55,867 bases of DNA from Clostridiales bacterium (GTDB lineage Bacteria; Bacillota; Clostridia; Christensenellales; Borkfalkiaceae), in NCBI GenBank assembly GCA_023667345.1, contig JAMPAF010000010.1, forward strand, positions 1-55,867, read 5' to 3'. Below are positions 16,731 through 24,410 of this stretch, piece after piece. Position 1 is the stretch's first letter; each line of letters starts with the position of its first letter. The position numbers and the translations under genes were made by a program. A model generated the notes under the pieces. It did no database searches. It worked only from the letters and a program-made list of their open reading frames with translations, and was not told the DNA's origin.

Positions 16731-17207
16731 CAACGAGGTAAAATCGGAAGTACGGCAACACATCTCTCTGCAGCGGAACACAAAGCGAAAAAGATAATAG
16801 AGAACGCCGAAGAACGAAGCGCCGAGATACACGAGCAAACCACAAAGAAGAAAGCCGAGCTTGCGGAAATTACCAAGACGATTGACGCGGTTACGGAAGC
16901 GCAAAACCAACCTCTGCCCAAAAAGAAACGCGACGTTGAAAGTGAGATAGCGGCGTTAAAAGCTAAAACGGTTTTGCAGGAACAAGAAATTGCCGACCGC
17001 GGACGCGACCAACACGATTTGTTTACTCAGTTACAAGAAGAAAGGCAACGCGCTGATAGGAATGAGAATTGTCGGGCGATACTTTTGAAACTTGATAAAT
17101 ATGCGCCCGAAGAATTAGCCCACGCGCAAAGGGTTGCCAACGTAAGAAAATCACAAGGCGGAAACGGTTCCGCGCCATACACTAATAGAAACCAGTGGAC
17201 TAAATAA
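16731..17207 (+). pseudogene. 3' remnant of a MobV/Pre-like relaxase or mobilisation protein
   Basis: An open frame runs to the TAA at 17207 with no proper start. From about 16740 it reads KIGSTATHLSAAEHKAKKI, then a long Lys/Glu/Gln-rich coiled coil (QEEIADRGRD-like region near 16974) and a C-terminal QGGNGSAPYTNRNQWTK. Long charged coiled coils followed by Gly/Asn tails are typical of MobV-type relaxase C-termini. The 5' catalytic part is missing, and composition changes sharply to AT-rich sequence at about 16735. The gene was probably broken when the island arrived. Confidence 0.6.
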
Positions 17208-17250
17208 AACTTAATAAGTCTATAAGGAGGAAAAATTATCGGCTTAATTT

Positions 17251-17436
17251 ATGCCCAAAAGAAAGAAACTATCTAGCACTAAATTCGATATTTCTGACAA
17301 CCAACTGAAATCTCTTGCGAGAGTATTGCTTCCGATTATGCAGGAATATCTATCATCCGAACAAGGGCAGAAAGACTTTGTCGAATGGCAACAGCAACAA
17401 CTTAATAATAAATCAAATAAAAAAGAATCCCGTTAG
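17251..17436 (+). CDS. Small hypothetical protein of mobile elements
   Basis: The 61-residue product (KFDISDNQLKSLARVLLPIM, then EYLSSEQGQKDFVEWQQQQ) resembles short helical proteins found beside recombinase genes in clostridial elements. AAGGAGG is present but 20 nt upstream, and an in-frame stop blocks earlier starts, so translation may be weak. Function unknown. Confidence 0.55.
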   Translation: MPKRKKLSSTKFDISDNQLKSLARVLLPIMQEYLSSEQGQKDFVEWQQQQLNNKSNKKESR

Positions 17437-17545
17437 TCGTATAGGGATATTCGTTGAAAGACGAATCACGGAATCCGCGTATAGAAAAGCGGTATAAAAA
17501 TATAATTTAATTGAATAGATAGCCGTAGGAAAATATAAACGGCGA

Positions 17546-17583
17546 GGCAGATAGAGTGTTTGACCCTATCTGCCGCTTTTTTA
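17546..17583 (+). terminator. Intrinsic terminator closing the mobile remnant
   Basis: GGCAGATAG pairs with CTATCTGCC across an 11-nt loop and is followed by GCTTTTTT. Confidence 0.85.
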
Positions 17584-17667
17584 TTTGTTGAAGTTTTCGT
17601 ATTCTGCTATAAAAATAAATAATCCGAACGTCTTTCTGATTATGAAAAAGTTCGAATTATTACAATG

Positions 17668-17742
17668 TGGCTGGGGTAGCTGGATTTGAACCAACGAATG
17701 ACGGAGTCAGAGTCCGTTGCCTTACCGCTTGGCGACACCCCA
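17668..17742 (-). tRNA. tRNA-Gln (anticodon CTG)
   Basis: The 75-nt minus-strand sequence starts TGGGGTGTCGCCAAGCGG and ends in the encoded CCA. The acceptor stem TGGGGTG pairs with TACCCCA, the D arm has GCCAAGCGGTAAGGC, the T arm has GGTTCAAATCC, and the anticodon loop holds CTG between CT and AC. It reads CAG codons. It lies next to, but not inside, the accessory island. Confidence 0.93.
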
Positions 17743-17804
17743 TTGTTTAAATTTTCGCATCGGCATTTGAATTTTCGCAACCGAAAATCTGCCTTTGCGT
17801 TATC

Positions 17805-17833
17805 ATTATATATAACGCCGCGCAAAAATTCAA
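17805..17833 (-). promoter_or_regulatory. Promoter of tRNA-Gln
   Basis: TTGAAT (17833-17828), 17 nt, TATAAT (17810-17805) on the minus strand, about 60 nt before the tRNA. Confidence 0.75.
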
Positions 17834-17915
17834 GCAATTTTGCGTGCCTTTTTATATTTTATCCGATTTTTTGTTCTCTCCCCGCCCTACGCCTGCGCGC
17901 AAAAAATTTCTTTTG

Positions 17916-17944
17916 TTGACATTTCTCCGCAATTCGGCTATAAT
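17916..17944 (+). promoter_or_regulatory. Consensus promoter of the GIY-YIG gene
   Basis: TTGACA (17916-17921), 17 nt, TATAAT (17939-17944). Confidence 0.9.
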
Positions 17945-17997
17945 ACGTTATATTATAAAGCGCGTCGCGCAAGCCCTTTCAACCGAGGAGAAAATTA

Positions 17998-18672
17998 ATG
18001 GAAACCAAAGGCGTTATATACATATTGACCAATCCGTCTTTCCCCGAATACGTAAAAATCGGGTACGCGGACGACATTTCGAAGCGGTTAAAACAGCTAA
18101 ACCGCAGCGAGTGCGTCCCCTTCGCGTTCAGGGTTTACGCCACCTACGAGGTGACGGACAGACTTTCGGACATTCAGATACACAACATAATAGACAGTCT
18201 GAACCCCAACCTTCGCTCTATCGAAACCTTCGAGGGCAAAAAGCGCGTGCGCGAATTTTACGCCATGACGAAAGAGGATGCGTACAAGCTTTTAGAGGGC
18301 ATTGCAAAAATCAACGGGCTGACGAAAAATCTGAAACTGCACACCCCCACTCTGAGCGAGGTTACCGATACGGAGACGGCAAACGAGGTCAAGGAAGAGA
18401 GCATCGAACGCCGCTCACCGTTTTCCTTTTACGCCTGCGGAATTAAGAAAGGCGAACAGATTGTTTACCGTAACGACCCCGCCATCGTCTGCACGGTTGC
18501 GGGCGACAGAACTATTCTGCACGACGGCGCGGTAACCTCTGTAAGCGCGCTGGCGCAGAAGCTGTTAAATTCAAATCACCCTATTCAGGGGACTTTGCAT
18601 TTTACTTACAACGGCGAAGTTTTGGCGGACCTTCGCGCCCGTCTCGAAGCAGAAAACAAATACGGGAAATAA
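17998..18672 (+). CDS. GIY-YIG (T5orf172-type) protein with C-terminal DUF4357-like domain
   Basis: The 224-residue product opens with GVIYILTNPSFPEYVKIGYADDISKRLKQLN, the GIY-YIG core in its T5orf172 form (residues 5-105, with a conserved Glu in VREFYAM). The C-terminal half (about 140-215; YRNDPAIVCTVAGDRTILHDG, VSALAQKLLNS) looks like the DUF4357/RAMA DNA-binding fold. Such proteins are probable nucleases of unknown role, common in phages and accessory regions. GAGGAG precedes the ATG and a consensus promoter lies upstream. Confidence 0.8.
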   Translation: METKGVIYILTNPSFPEYVKIGYADDISKRLKQLNRSECVPFAFRVYATYEVTDRLSDIQIHNIIDSLNPNLRSIETFEGKKRVREFYAMTKEDAYKLLEGIAKINGLTKNLKLHTPTLSEVTDTETANEVKEESIERRSPFSFYACGIKKGEQIVYRNDPAIVCTVAGDRTILHDGAVTSVSALAQKLLNSNHPIQGTLHFTYNGEVLADLRARLEAENKYGK

Positions 18673-18714
18673 ATAATTTAAAACAACGAAAACAATTTTC
18701 GGGAGGGAATTAAA

Positions 18715-19200
18715 ATGAAGATGTGCAACAGCGAGGCTATGAAAGCCGTAAGGGAACTCGAAGAGAAAAAGCGGAATATTTTAATCGTTGAAAACGGGCG
18801 AAGCAGAATTGCTTACAAAGAGGGCGAAAAGAAGGTGCTCACCAACTACGACTACGCCAAAACGCGCAAAGATATTGCCGAGATTGACGGGCGCATACGC
18901 AAGATTAAGCACGCGCTTGCCGTGTGCAACTGCACCGCCAAAATCGACGACTTTAATATAACCATAGGCGAGGCGCTCGTATACCTTGCCCAGCTAAACG
19001 CCGAATACTCACAGCTCGGCGGGCTGGGCGCATACAACAAACTTTCGCGCCGCATAACGGCAAACGGCGTTTTGGAATACACCGAGTGCCTTTACGAACC
19101 CGACGAGGTTATAAAGGAAGCGGAAGAATTGCACGCCAAAATCTGCAAATTGCAAGTGGCTATCGACAGAGCCAACCTTACGAACTACATAGAAGTTTAA
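18715..19200 (+). CDS. Hypothetical protein, coiled-coil rich
   Basis: The 161-residue protein is mostly helical: a basic N-terminal helix (MKAVRELEEKKRNIL), a loop, a second helix pair (KDIAEIDGRIRKIKHALAVCN) and a C-terminal helix (VIKEAEELHAKICKLQVAIDRAN). The middle has TIGEALVYLAQLNAEYSQL. I recognise no named domain. GGGAGGG precedes the ATG at 18715. It follows the GIY-YIG gene by 42 nt and is probably co-transcribed. Confidence 0.8.
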   Translation: MKMCNSEAMKAVRELEEKKRNILIVENGRSRIAYKEGEKKVLTNYDYAKTRKDIAEIDGRIRKIKHALAVCNCTAKIDDFNITIGEALVYLAQLNAEYSQLGGLGAYNKLSRRITANGVLEYTECLYEPDEVIKEAEELHAKICKLQVAIDRANLTNYIEV

Positions 19201-19393
19201 TTGAAATTTCCCGCACGGGGATTAGGCAATTTTAAGGCGTGGACATGAAATCCAAAAGGCGTTATTGTTGCCGTTTAATGTTTCGGTCAGAGTTTTCGGT
19301 TGTTTCTTATGTCATTAAAGTTTAAGGTAAGCGAAATATAACAGGCTGAAATCCCGCGTGCAAAAACTTGCCGCACGTTTACCGTCTGCGGCT

Positions 19394-19430
19394 GTACGGC
19401 GAAGTATAGGGTTATAGCCGTATGCTTTTT
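19394..19430 (+). terminator. Probable terminator after the hypothetical gene
   Basis: GTACGGC pairs with GCCGTAT and is followed by GCTTTTTT. The rest of 19201-19390 shows no gene. Confidence 0.55.
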
Positions 19431-19435
19431 TAAAA

Positions 19436-19545
19436 TGCAGAATTATGAATTCAGAATTAAGAATTATAATAATGAAAAATTATTAAATCAATGCGACCTT
19501 CATTCTGCATTCTTCATTCTTCATTCTACATTCTGAATTAATGTA
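19436..19545. repeat. Family A heptamer-arm inverted repeat
   Basis: The left arm (TGCAGAATTATGAATTCAGA then ATTAAGAATT) and right arm (TTCTGCATTCTTCATTCTTC then ATTCTACATTCTGAATT) are built from 7-8-nt units in opposite orientation around an AT-rich core. Related copies occur in at least eight other intergenic regions of this window. Confidence 0.7.
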
Positions 19546-19553
19546 AAGAGGAA

Positions 19554-19590
19554 GCGCCCGCGCGGCAAAATTGCCGCGCGGGCGCGCAAA
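19554..19590. terminator. Strong bidirectional terminator hairpin
   Basis: GCGCCCGCGCGGCAA/TTGCCGCGCGGGCGC perfect stem with a 2-nt loop. It closes the DtxR-family gene on the minus strand and the hypothetical gene on the plus strand. Confidence 0.7.
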
Positions 19591-19614
19591 CTTTTTAATT
19601 TTAAATTACGGCTG

Positions 19615-19983
19615 TCACCCCTTGTTTACGTACCTTTTTAAAATTCCGAAGAGCTCGGGGGAGATTACGTGCTCTATGCGGCAGGCGTTTTCCTCCGCGA
19701 TATCGCGGCTGGCGCCCAGCCCCTCCAAAAGCTCGGTTATAACGGTATGCCGCTCGTAAATATCCTCGGCTTTTCTCTTCCCCTCTTCGGTAAAGTTAAT
19801 CTCGCCGCCCGCCGAAATTGTCACGTACCCCTTTTTGACAAGCAGATTTACCCCGCGGGATACGCTGGGGCGGGAATAGCCGAGCTCTTCCGCTATGCGT
19901 ATTGCGTGCACGTTAGAACTCTTTTGCTTTAAAAGAAGTATCGTTTCGAGATACATCTCCTCCGATTCCTGATACTTTATCAT
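19615..19983 (-). CDS. DtxR/MntR-family metal-dependent repressor
   Basis: Starting at the ATG at 19983 the product is 122 residues. It begins MIKYQESEEMYLETILLLK and has the DtxR winged helix (VHAIRIAEELGYSRPSVSRGVNLLVKKGYV, about 20-50) and the metal-binding dimerisation helices (RHTVITELLEGLGASRDIAEENACRIEHVIS). Key ligands of the family appear (Glu/Cys/Glu-His in NACRIEH). No SH3-like third domain is present, as in MntR. A 14-codon upstream extension is rejected because it would span the promoter. It is divergent in promoter but not in strand from the ABC genes upstream, whose operators it probably binds. Confidence 0.9.
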   Translation of the reverse strand: MIKYQESEEMYLETILLLKQKSSNVHAIRIAEELGYSRPSVSRGVNLLVKKGYVTISAGGEINFTEEGKRKAEDIYERHTVITELLEGLGASRDIAEENACRIEHVISPELFGILKRYVNKG

Positions 19984-19989
19984 ACCCGC

Positions 19990-20018
19990 ATTATACCACG
20001 CCCGACCGCGTTTGTAAA
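19990..20018 (-). promoter_or_regulatory. Promoter giving a predicted leaderless mRNA
   Basis: TTTACA (20018-20013), 17 nt, TATAAT (19995-19990). The -10 box ends 6 nt before the ATG, so the expected start site is the A of the start codon at 19983. No Shine-Dalgarno is possible. Confidence 0.65.
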
Positions 20019-20049
20019 GAGCCACAGCGATTTAGTTATAAGCGACCTT

Positions 20050-22326
20050 TTATTCCGCGCCCTTTAACGCTTCCACCATATTAATCCTTCTGTTTTTGCG
20101 GGCGACGATTAAACTCACGAGCATAGAAACGCCGAAGGTCAAGAGAATGCTCACGCAGTAGGTGAGCGCGCCGAGCGTAAGTTTAAGCTCGTATTCGCTT
20201 GCAAGCAAGGTTATTAAAAGATACAGAACCCCGACGCCCGCGGGCAGACCTATGATAATTCCGACTACCGTCAGCCATATATTCTGCCCTATAAGTATTC
20301 GCCCTATGTGCTTGTTTTTAAAGCCCACCACCTTCAACGTGGCAAGCTCGCGGCTACGTTCCGTATAGCTCATAACGCCCAAATTATACAGAACCACCAC
20401 GCCGAGCACCACCGCAGCAAGCACGAGCACCCATACCATTGTGTCCATAACTTCCATAAACGAGTTGTACGAGTCCATTATGGCGGCTTTGGACTGCGTT
20501 CCCGCGACGAACTCCGCCGACTCTATATCGCCCGCGCCAACGTTTAAAAACGCCGCGGAAACAGTGTATGGCAGCCCGATAGCGTCGGCATATTCCGAAG
20601 TCACGGTTATGCTTTCGGTGAGAAGAGAGCGCAGTATGCCCGCCACCTTGACCTCGTACGTCTCCTCGCTTCCGTAGGGCGAAAACGCGAGCGTATCGCC
20701 GACCTTGTAGCCCCTTTCGGCGACGCGCAGACTTATGTACGCACCCTCGTCTTTAAGCGTTACCCGCCTGTTGTTCCTGTCGATAAAGCGTACGCAGCCG
20801 TGAGTTACGTTGTAAACTTCGAGAGCGATAGGCTCGCCCTTTACCTGCACGCTCGTAGCCGCAACATAGTCGCCGCCGTACCTTTCGGCAAACTCTATCG
20901 CTTGCCCGTTGGTTACCGTTTCGGTGAAATTCACGCGCGTCCCGTAGTTTAATATCTGCTTGTCGAGCGTATTTAAAAAGCCCGTCATGGTGTCCTTCAT
21001 GCCCAAGCCGCCGACGAGCAGTACCATACAGCCGAGTATGCCCACGAGCGTCATTAAAGTGCGCGTCTTGTGGCGGAACACGTCGCGAAGGTTCCACTTT
21101 GTCGCAAAGCCCATCTTTCCCCAGACTTTTGTGCCCTCTATCGCAAGCGGTTTGACCTTTTTGGGCGCGTAGGGGCGAAGCGCGTCCGCCGCCGTGCCTT
21201 TGAGCATTTTTTTGACCGACAGAAAACTGATTAAAGTTAAAAACGCCACCACGCCGACGAGAATGAGCCAAGTCCACCAGGGCGCGTGCAAGCCCCATTT
21301 AGGCAAGTCCATATAAGTGCTCATCATTCCCGCAGGGTTGATTATTAAGGCGCATATCCCGAAGCCGAGCGCGATTCCCAAAACCGCGCCCACTATACCT
21401 ATAAACAGCCCGTAAGAGGTGTAGTGCGCGAGAATTTTTTTATTCTTGAACCCAAGCGCTTTAAGCGTGCCTATCTGCGTCTTTTCGTTCGCGGTTATGC
21501 GGTGCATAGTGGTAATCATTGTGAGTATGCCGATTAACAGAAAGAGCATGGGGAGCACCGAGACCATAGTTTTACCCTCTTCCATTTCGCTCTGCGCGCC
21601 TGCGTATGCCGTGTGCTCGTCCTTACCGAGCACGAGCGTGGTTTTGCCGAGAGCCTGACTAACCGCCCTTTCCATCTGCGCCTTCGACATACCCGAAAGC
21701 ACGTTTATCTGCGGGTAGAACCCGTCGCCGCCGAGCGCCGTCTCTATCTTTTCGGGCGAAGCGTATACGAAGCCGAAAGCGGTATAATCGGGCATAAGCT
21801 GGTTTGAGCCCGAGGTGCAAATCATAAACTCGCCGCTCTTCACGAGCCCGACCACCTCGCCGCTTATTTCGTTGCTGCGGTATGTAACGGTGAGCGTATC
21901 GCCCGTCTTTATTCCGTTTGCCGCCGCGTATTTATCCGACAGCCAAAAGCCGTCCGAACCTTTATCGTACTTTTCGCCGCTCGTTACAAGCATAGTCGAA
22001 ACGTTGTAATCTTCCGATACGAACAGCGCAAGCGACTTACCTTCGTCCTTTACGTCCACATTCACGTTTAAAACGCGCGTCGCCTCGTCCACCCCGTCGA
22101 TATTTTTTATCGCCTCGATATCGCTCATGGTAAAACCCTGCTCGTTCATAATTCGAAAGTCTGCATAAGCGGTCTGTTCGAAAAAGTCGCCCGTGTCCTT
22201 ATACAGCGAGTACCACTCCATATTGAAGCCGACGAACACGCCTATGCCGATTGCCACCATTATTATCATCGAAATGAACTGCGCCTTGTATCTCCACGCC
22301 GTTCTGAACAGTTTTTTAAGCAGCAT
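20050..22326 (-). CDS. FtsX-like ABC transporter permease
   Basis: The 758-residue protein has an N-terminal TM (about 16-36), an extracytoplasmic domain (to about 245), a first FtsX block (about 255-370, with TQIGTLKALGFKNKKILAHY), a linker, a TM near 430, a second external domain (about 445-625) and a second FtsX block (about 630-755, with RELATLKVVGFKNKHIGRIL). The twin coupling-helix motifs define the family. It lies 13 nt after its ATPase gene. Control by a DtxR-type repressor suggests a link to metal homeostasis, but the substrate cannot be read from sequence. Confidence 0.9.
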   Translation of the reverse strand: MLLKKLFRTAWRYKAQFISMIIMVAIGIGVFVGFNMEWYSLYKDTGDFFEQTAYADFRIMNEQGFTMSDIEAIKNIDGVDEATRVLNVNVDVKDEGKSLALFVSEDYNVSTMLVTSGEKYDKGSDGFWLSDKYAAANGIKTGDTLTVTYRSNEISGEVVGLVKSGEFMICTSGSNQLMPDYTAFGFVYASPEKIETALGGDGFYPQINVLSGMSKAQMERAVSQALGKTTLVLGKDEHTAYAGAQSEMEEGKTMVSVLPMLFLLIGILTMITTMHRITANEKTQIGTLKALGFKNKKILAHYTSYGLFIGIVGAVLGIALGFGICALIINPAGMMSTYMDLPKWGLHAPWWTWLILVGVVAFLTLISFLSVKKMLKGTAADALRPYAPKKVKPLAIEGTKVWGKMGFATKWNLRDVFRHKTRTLMTLVGILGCMVLLVGGLGMKDTMTGFLNTLDKQILNYGTRVNFTETVTNGQAIEFAERYGGDYVAATSVQVKGEPIALEVYNVTHGCVRFIDRNNRRVTLKDEGAYISLRVAERGYKVGDTLAFSPYGSEETYEVKVAGILRSLLTESITVTSEYADAIGLPYTVSAAFLNVGAGDIESAEFVAGTQSKAAIMDSYNSFMEVMDTMVWVLVLAAVVLGVVVLYNLGVMSYTERSRELATLKVVGFKNKHIGRILIGQNIWLTVVGIIIGLPAGVGVLYLLITLLASEYELKLTLGALTYCVSILLTFGVSMLVSLIVARKNRRINMVEALKGAE

Positions 22327-22339
22327 ATTCCACCCCCCC

Positions 22340-23104
22340 TCACCACTCTATGTCGTCGGCGTCGGCGGGATTTTCCTGCTCCTCGCAGGACTTAATCTTG
22401 CCGTTCTTGACGCGGATAACCACGTCCGCCATTTTGGCGATATTCTGGTTGTGCGTGACGATAACTATCGTCTTGCCGTACGTGCGCGCCATCTTTAAGA
22501 GCAGTTTTAAAACGAGTACACCCGTCTCGGAGTCGAGCGCGCCCGTGGGCTCGTCGCAAAGGAGTATCTTCGGGTTTTTGGCGAGTGCGCGGGCAATCGA
22601 AACCCTCTGCTGTTCGCCCCCCGAAAGCTCGGCGGGAAAGTTTTTGATATGGTCCGAAAGCCCTACCTCTTCGAGCATCTTCGCGGGGTCGAGGGCTTCG
22701 GGCGCAATTTCTTTTACGAGTGCGACGTTTTCGTACACGGTGAGCGTGGGTACGAGGTTGTAGAACTGAAAGACGAAACCCACCTTCGCCGCGCGGTATT
22801 CCGCGAGTTCGTTGTCCGAAAGCGTGGATATGTCCTTGCCGTCCACCTTAATCGTGCCGTCCGTTGGGCTGTCTAACCCGCCCAAAAGATTTAAAAGCGT
22901 GCTCTTGCCCGCGCCGCTCGGACCTAAAATCACGACGAATTTCCCCTCTTCGAGGGAAAGATTTACCCCGTCCAGCGCCTTTTGCTCGTGGTCGCCCGAT
23001 TTATACACCCTCGAAACGTTTTCGAAGGTAACTATCGCGCCGCCATCCGTATTCCTCTCTTCCCCGTCTATACCATTAACTTTTTCCCTTTCCGCGATTT
23101 CCAT
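22340..23104 (-). CDS. ABC transporter ATP-binding protein (MacB type), DtxR-regulated
   Basis: The start at 23104 has GGGAGG upstream. An in-frame ATG at 23140 lies inside an operator and has no Shine-Dalgarno. The 254-residue product has an N-terminal extension (about 20 residues), Walker A GPSGAGKST, Q-loop VFQFYNLVPTLTVYEN, signature LSGGEQQRVSIARAL, Walker B ILLCDEPTGALDSETG and H-loop IVTHN. It energises the FtsX permease encoded 13 nt downstream. Confidence 0.92.
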   Translation of the reverse strand: MEIAEREKVNGIDGEERNTDGGAIVTFENVSRVYKSGDHEQKALDGVNLSLEEGKFVVILGPSGAGKSTLLNLLGGLDSPTDGTIKVDGKDISTLSDNELAEYRAAKVGFVFQFYNLVPTLTVYENVALVKEIAPEALDPAKMLEEVGLSDHIKNFPAELSGGEQQRVSIARALAKNPKILLCDEPTGALDSETGVLVLKLLLKMARTYGKTIVIVTHNQNIAKMADVVIRVKNGKIKSCEEQENPADADDIEW

Positions 23105-23122
23105 AATGCCTCCCGTAATCTT

Positions 23123-23179
23123 GTTAGCCGTAGCTAACATTCAATTATAATTTTAACGGCTGTGTTAGCCGCCGCTAAC
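23123..23179 (-). promoter_or_regulatory. Two DtxR-type operator boxes
   Basis: GTTAGC-N4-GCTAAC occurs twice, at 23123-23138 and 23164-23179, 41 bp apart (about four helical turns). Both lie between the promoter and the ATPase start. The form resembles the TTAG(N)CTAA boxes of DtxR/IdeR/MntR-type repressors; such a gene is 3 kb downstream in the same cluster. Confidence 0.75.
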
Positions 23180-23182
23180 TAA

Positions 23183-23211
23183 AAGATACGCTTTTATTTT
23201 CCCTTTGTCAA
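23183..23211 (-). promoter_or_regulatory. Promoter of the DtxR-regulated ABC operon
   Basis: TTGACA (23211-23206), 17 nt, TATCTT (23188-23183) on the minus strand, immediately upstream of the two operator boxes. Confidence 0.65.
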
Positions 23212-23272
23212 CCGTTTTCGCCCGCCATTCCCGCAATTTTCTTAAAGCGTTTTAAGCAGAACGACTTAAAAA

Positions 23273-23311
23273 AGCACAAAAAGCCCGCGCGGCAAACTTT
23301 GCCGCGCGGGC
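23273..23311 (-). terminator. Terminator of the CBASS operon
   Basis: GCCCGCGCGGCAAA/TTTGCCGCGCGGGC perfect stem followed on the minus strand by TTTTTG and a second T-rich stretch, 22 nt after the CD-NTase stop. Confidence 0.8.
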
Positions 23312-23332
23312 GCGTAAAGACCTTTCCGTCCG

Positions 23333-24409
23333 TTACGATATCAGCCTTATCTCTTTGTCGATATCCTTTCCCAAATCTTCCGTAATCGCCCGCACGGACG
23401 CCAGCAACGCGCGCACGCCGCTCACCTTTTCCGAATCGTTCAGCGGCTTTCCGAGCGGGTCGGTAAGCTCGCTGAAACGGGCTTCATCGCTGTAATATTC
23501 CAACGCTCCGCATAAAACCGCAAGCAATTTGAGAGGGCTCGTCCCTATAAAATATCTGTAATTATTAACCGAGTACAAAAGCGAACTTATTCCGTAACTG
23601 CTAAGCGCCACCTTAATATTTCTCTTCCGCTCGGTATCGACCTTTATATTTTTCAGCATACGCACACCGCGCTTGAACGCGCCGCCCGTCGCCTCATCCT
23701 TTTGCCTCAGTAAGTCGTTAAACCAAAAAGGATAATTCAGAATTCTCTTGTTCGTCTTTGCGTTATAGACCTGTATGCCGCGGTAAATTTTATTTTGCGT
23801 TTTAGCATATTCGTTGCTGTTATACCAGTTTGCGGGCACGACGTCGACCTTGACAATCAACGAGCCGCCTGTAACCGCAATACTCTTTGCGCCCTGCGTG
23901 TCTACGTGTACGGAAGGCATACTCTTTCGTATCGTATCTATGCACCTTTGCCGCAGCACATTCAAATCGTCCTCAGGCACGCCTTTGTAGGGAAACGCGG
24001 GCTTTTGCGGGTGTTCCAAAGTCTCGTATTTGCCGATAATTGTGAGCAAATCGACGTCGCTGTACCTTCTTATATGGGTGTTGTTGGAAACGGAGCCCTG
24101 ATAATCGAATTCCAAAGGCGCGTCGGAATAACAGCCGTCGTTCATCTGCCTCAACACGTTTTTCACCCGCGTTCTGCAAGCGACTATCTGTTGCGTGTAG
24201 TTTTGGCTTACGGGCGACATTGCGCCGATTAAATACCTCACCACTTCGCTCTCGGCAAGAGCGCGGTATGCCGACGCCGTCTTAAAGCTCTCGTATGCCG
24301 TCGCGTCGTGGCGCAATGAATAAGCGTCGTCCAAGATAAGCTGTGTGTCGTTCGTGCCGAAGCGACGCCTGTCCAGCTCGCTTAACATCTCTTTGTAGTC
24401 AAAATTCAT
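23333..24409 (-). CDS. CD-NTase (CBASS cyclic-oligonucleotide synthase)
   Basis: The 358-residue protein has the nucleotidyltransferase core: GS at 105-106 in DYQGSVSNNTHI, catalytic Asp118 and Asp120 in YSDVDLL, and a third acid, Asp189, in IVKVDVVPANW, followed by the helical nucleotide-binding lobe. This arrangement is that of CD-NTases, which on phage infection make cyclic di- or trinucleotides. The partner gene ends 1 nt upstream, so the two are translationally coupled, and GGGAGAA precedes the ATG. The partner is a Cap15-like membrane effector, giving a minimal two-gene CBASS. I cannot assign the clade or the product. Confidence 0.82.
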   Translation of the reverse strand: MNFDYKEMLSELDRRRFGTNDTQLILDDAYSLRHDATAYESFKTASAYRALAESEVVRYLIGAMSPVSQNYTQQIVACRTRVKNVLRQMNDGCYSDAPLEFDYQGSVSNNTHIRRYSDVDLLTIIGKYETLEHPQKPAFPYKGVPEDDLNVLRQRCIDTIRKSMPSVHVDTQGAKSIAVTGGSLIVKVDVVPANWYNSNEYAKTQNKIYRGIQVYNAKTNKRILNYPFWFNDLLRQKDEATGGAFKRGVRMLKNIKVDTERKRNIKVALSSYGISSLLYSVNNYRYFIGTSPLKLLAVLCGALEYYSDEARFSELTDPLGKPLNDSEKVSGVRALLASVRAITEDLGKDIDKEIRLIS

Positions 24410-24410
24410 T

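Noticed and set aside
17668-17742. tRNA-Gln as the attachment site of the 8-17 kb island
   Set aside because: No second copy of the tRNA 3' end was found on the left side, and the island's recombinase is of the serine type, which rarely uses tRNA genes.
17844-18446. 200-codon plus-strand ORF
   Set aside because: It is a second frame over the GIY-YIG gene, Arg/Gln-rich without domains, and starts before the promoter.
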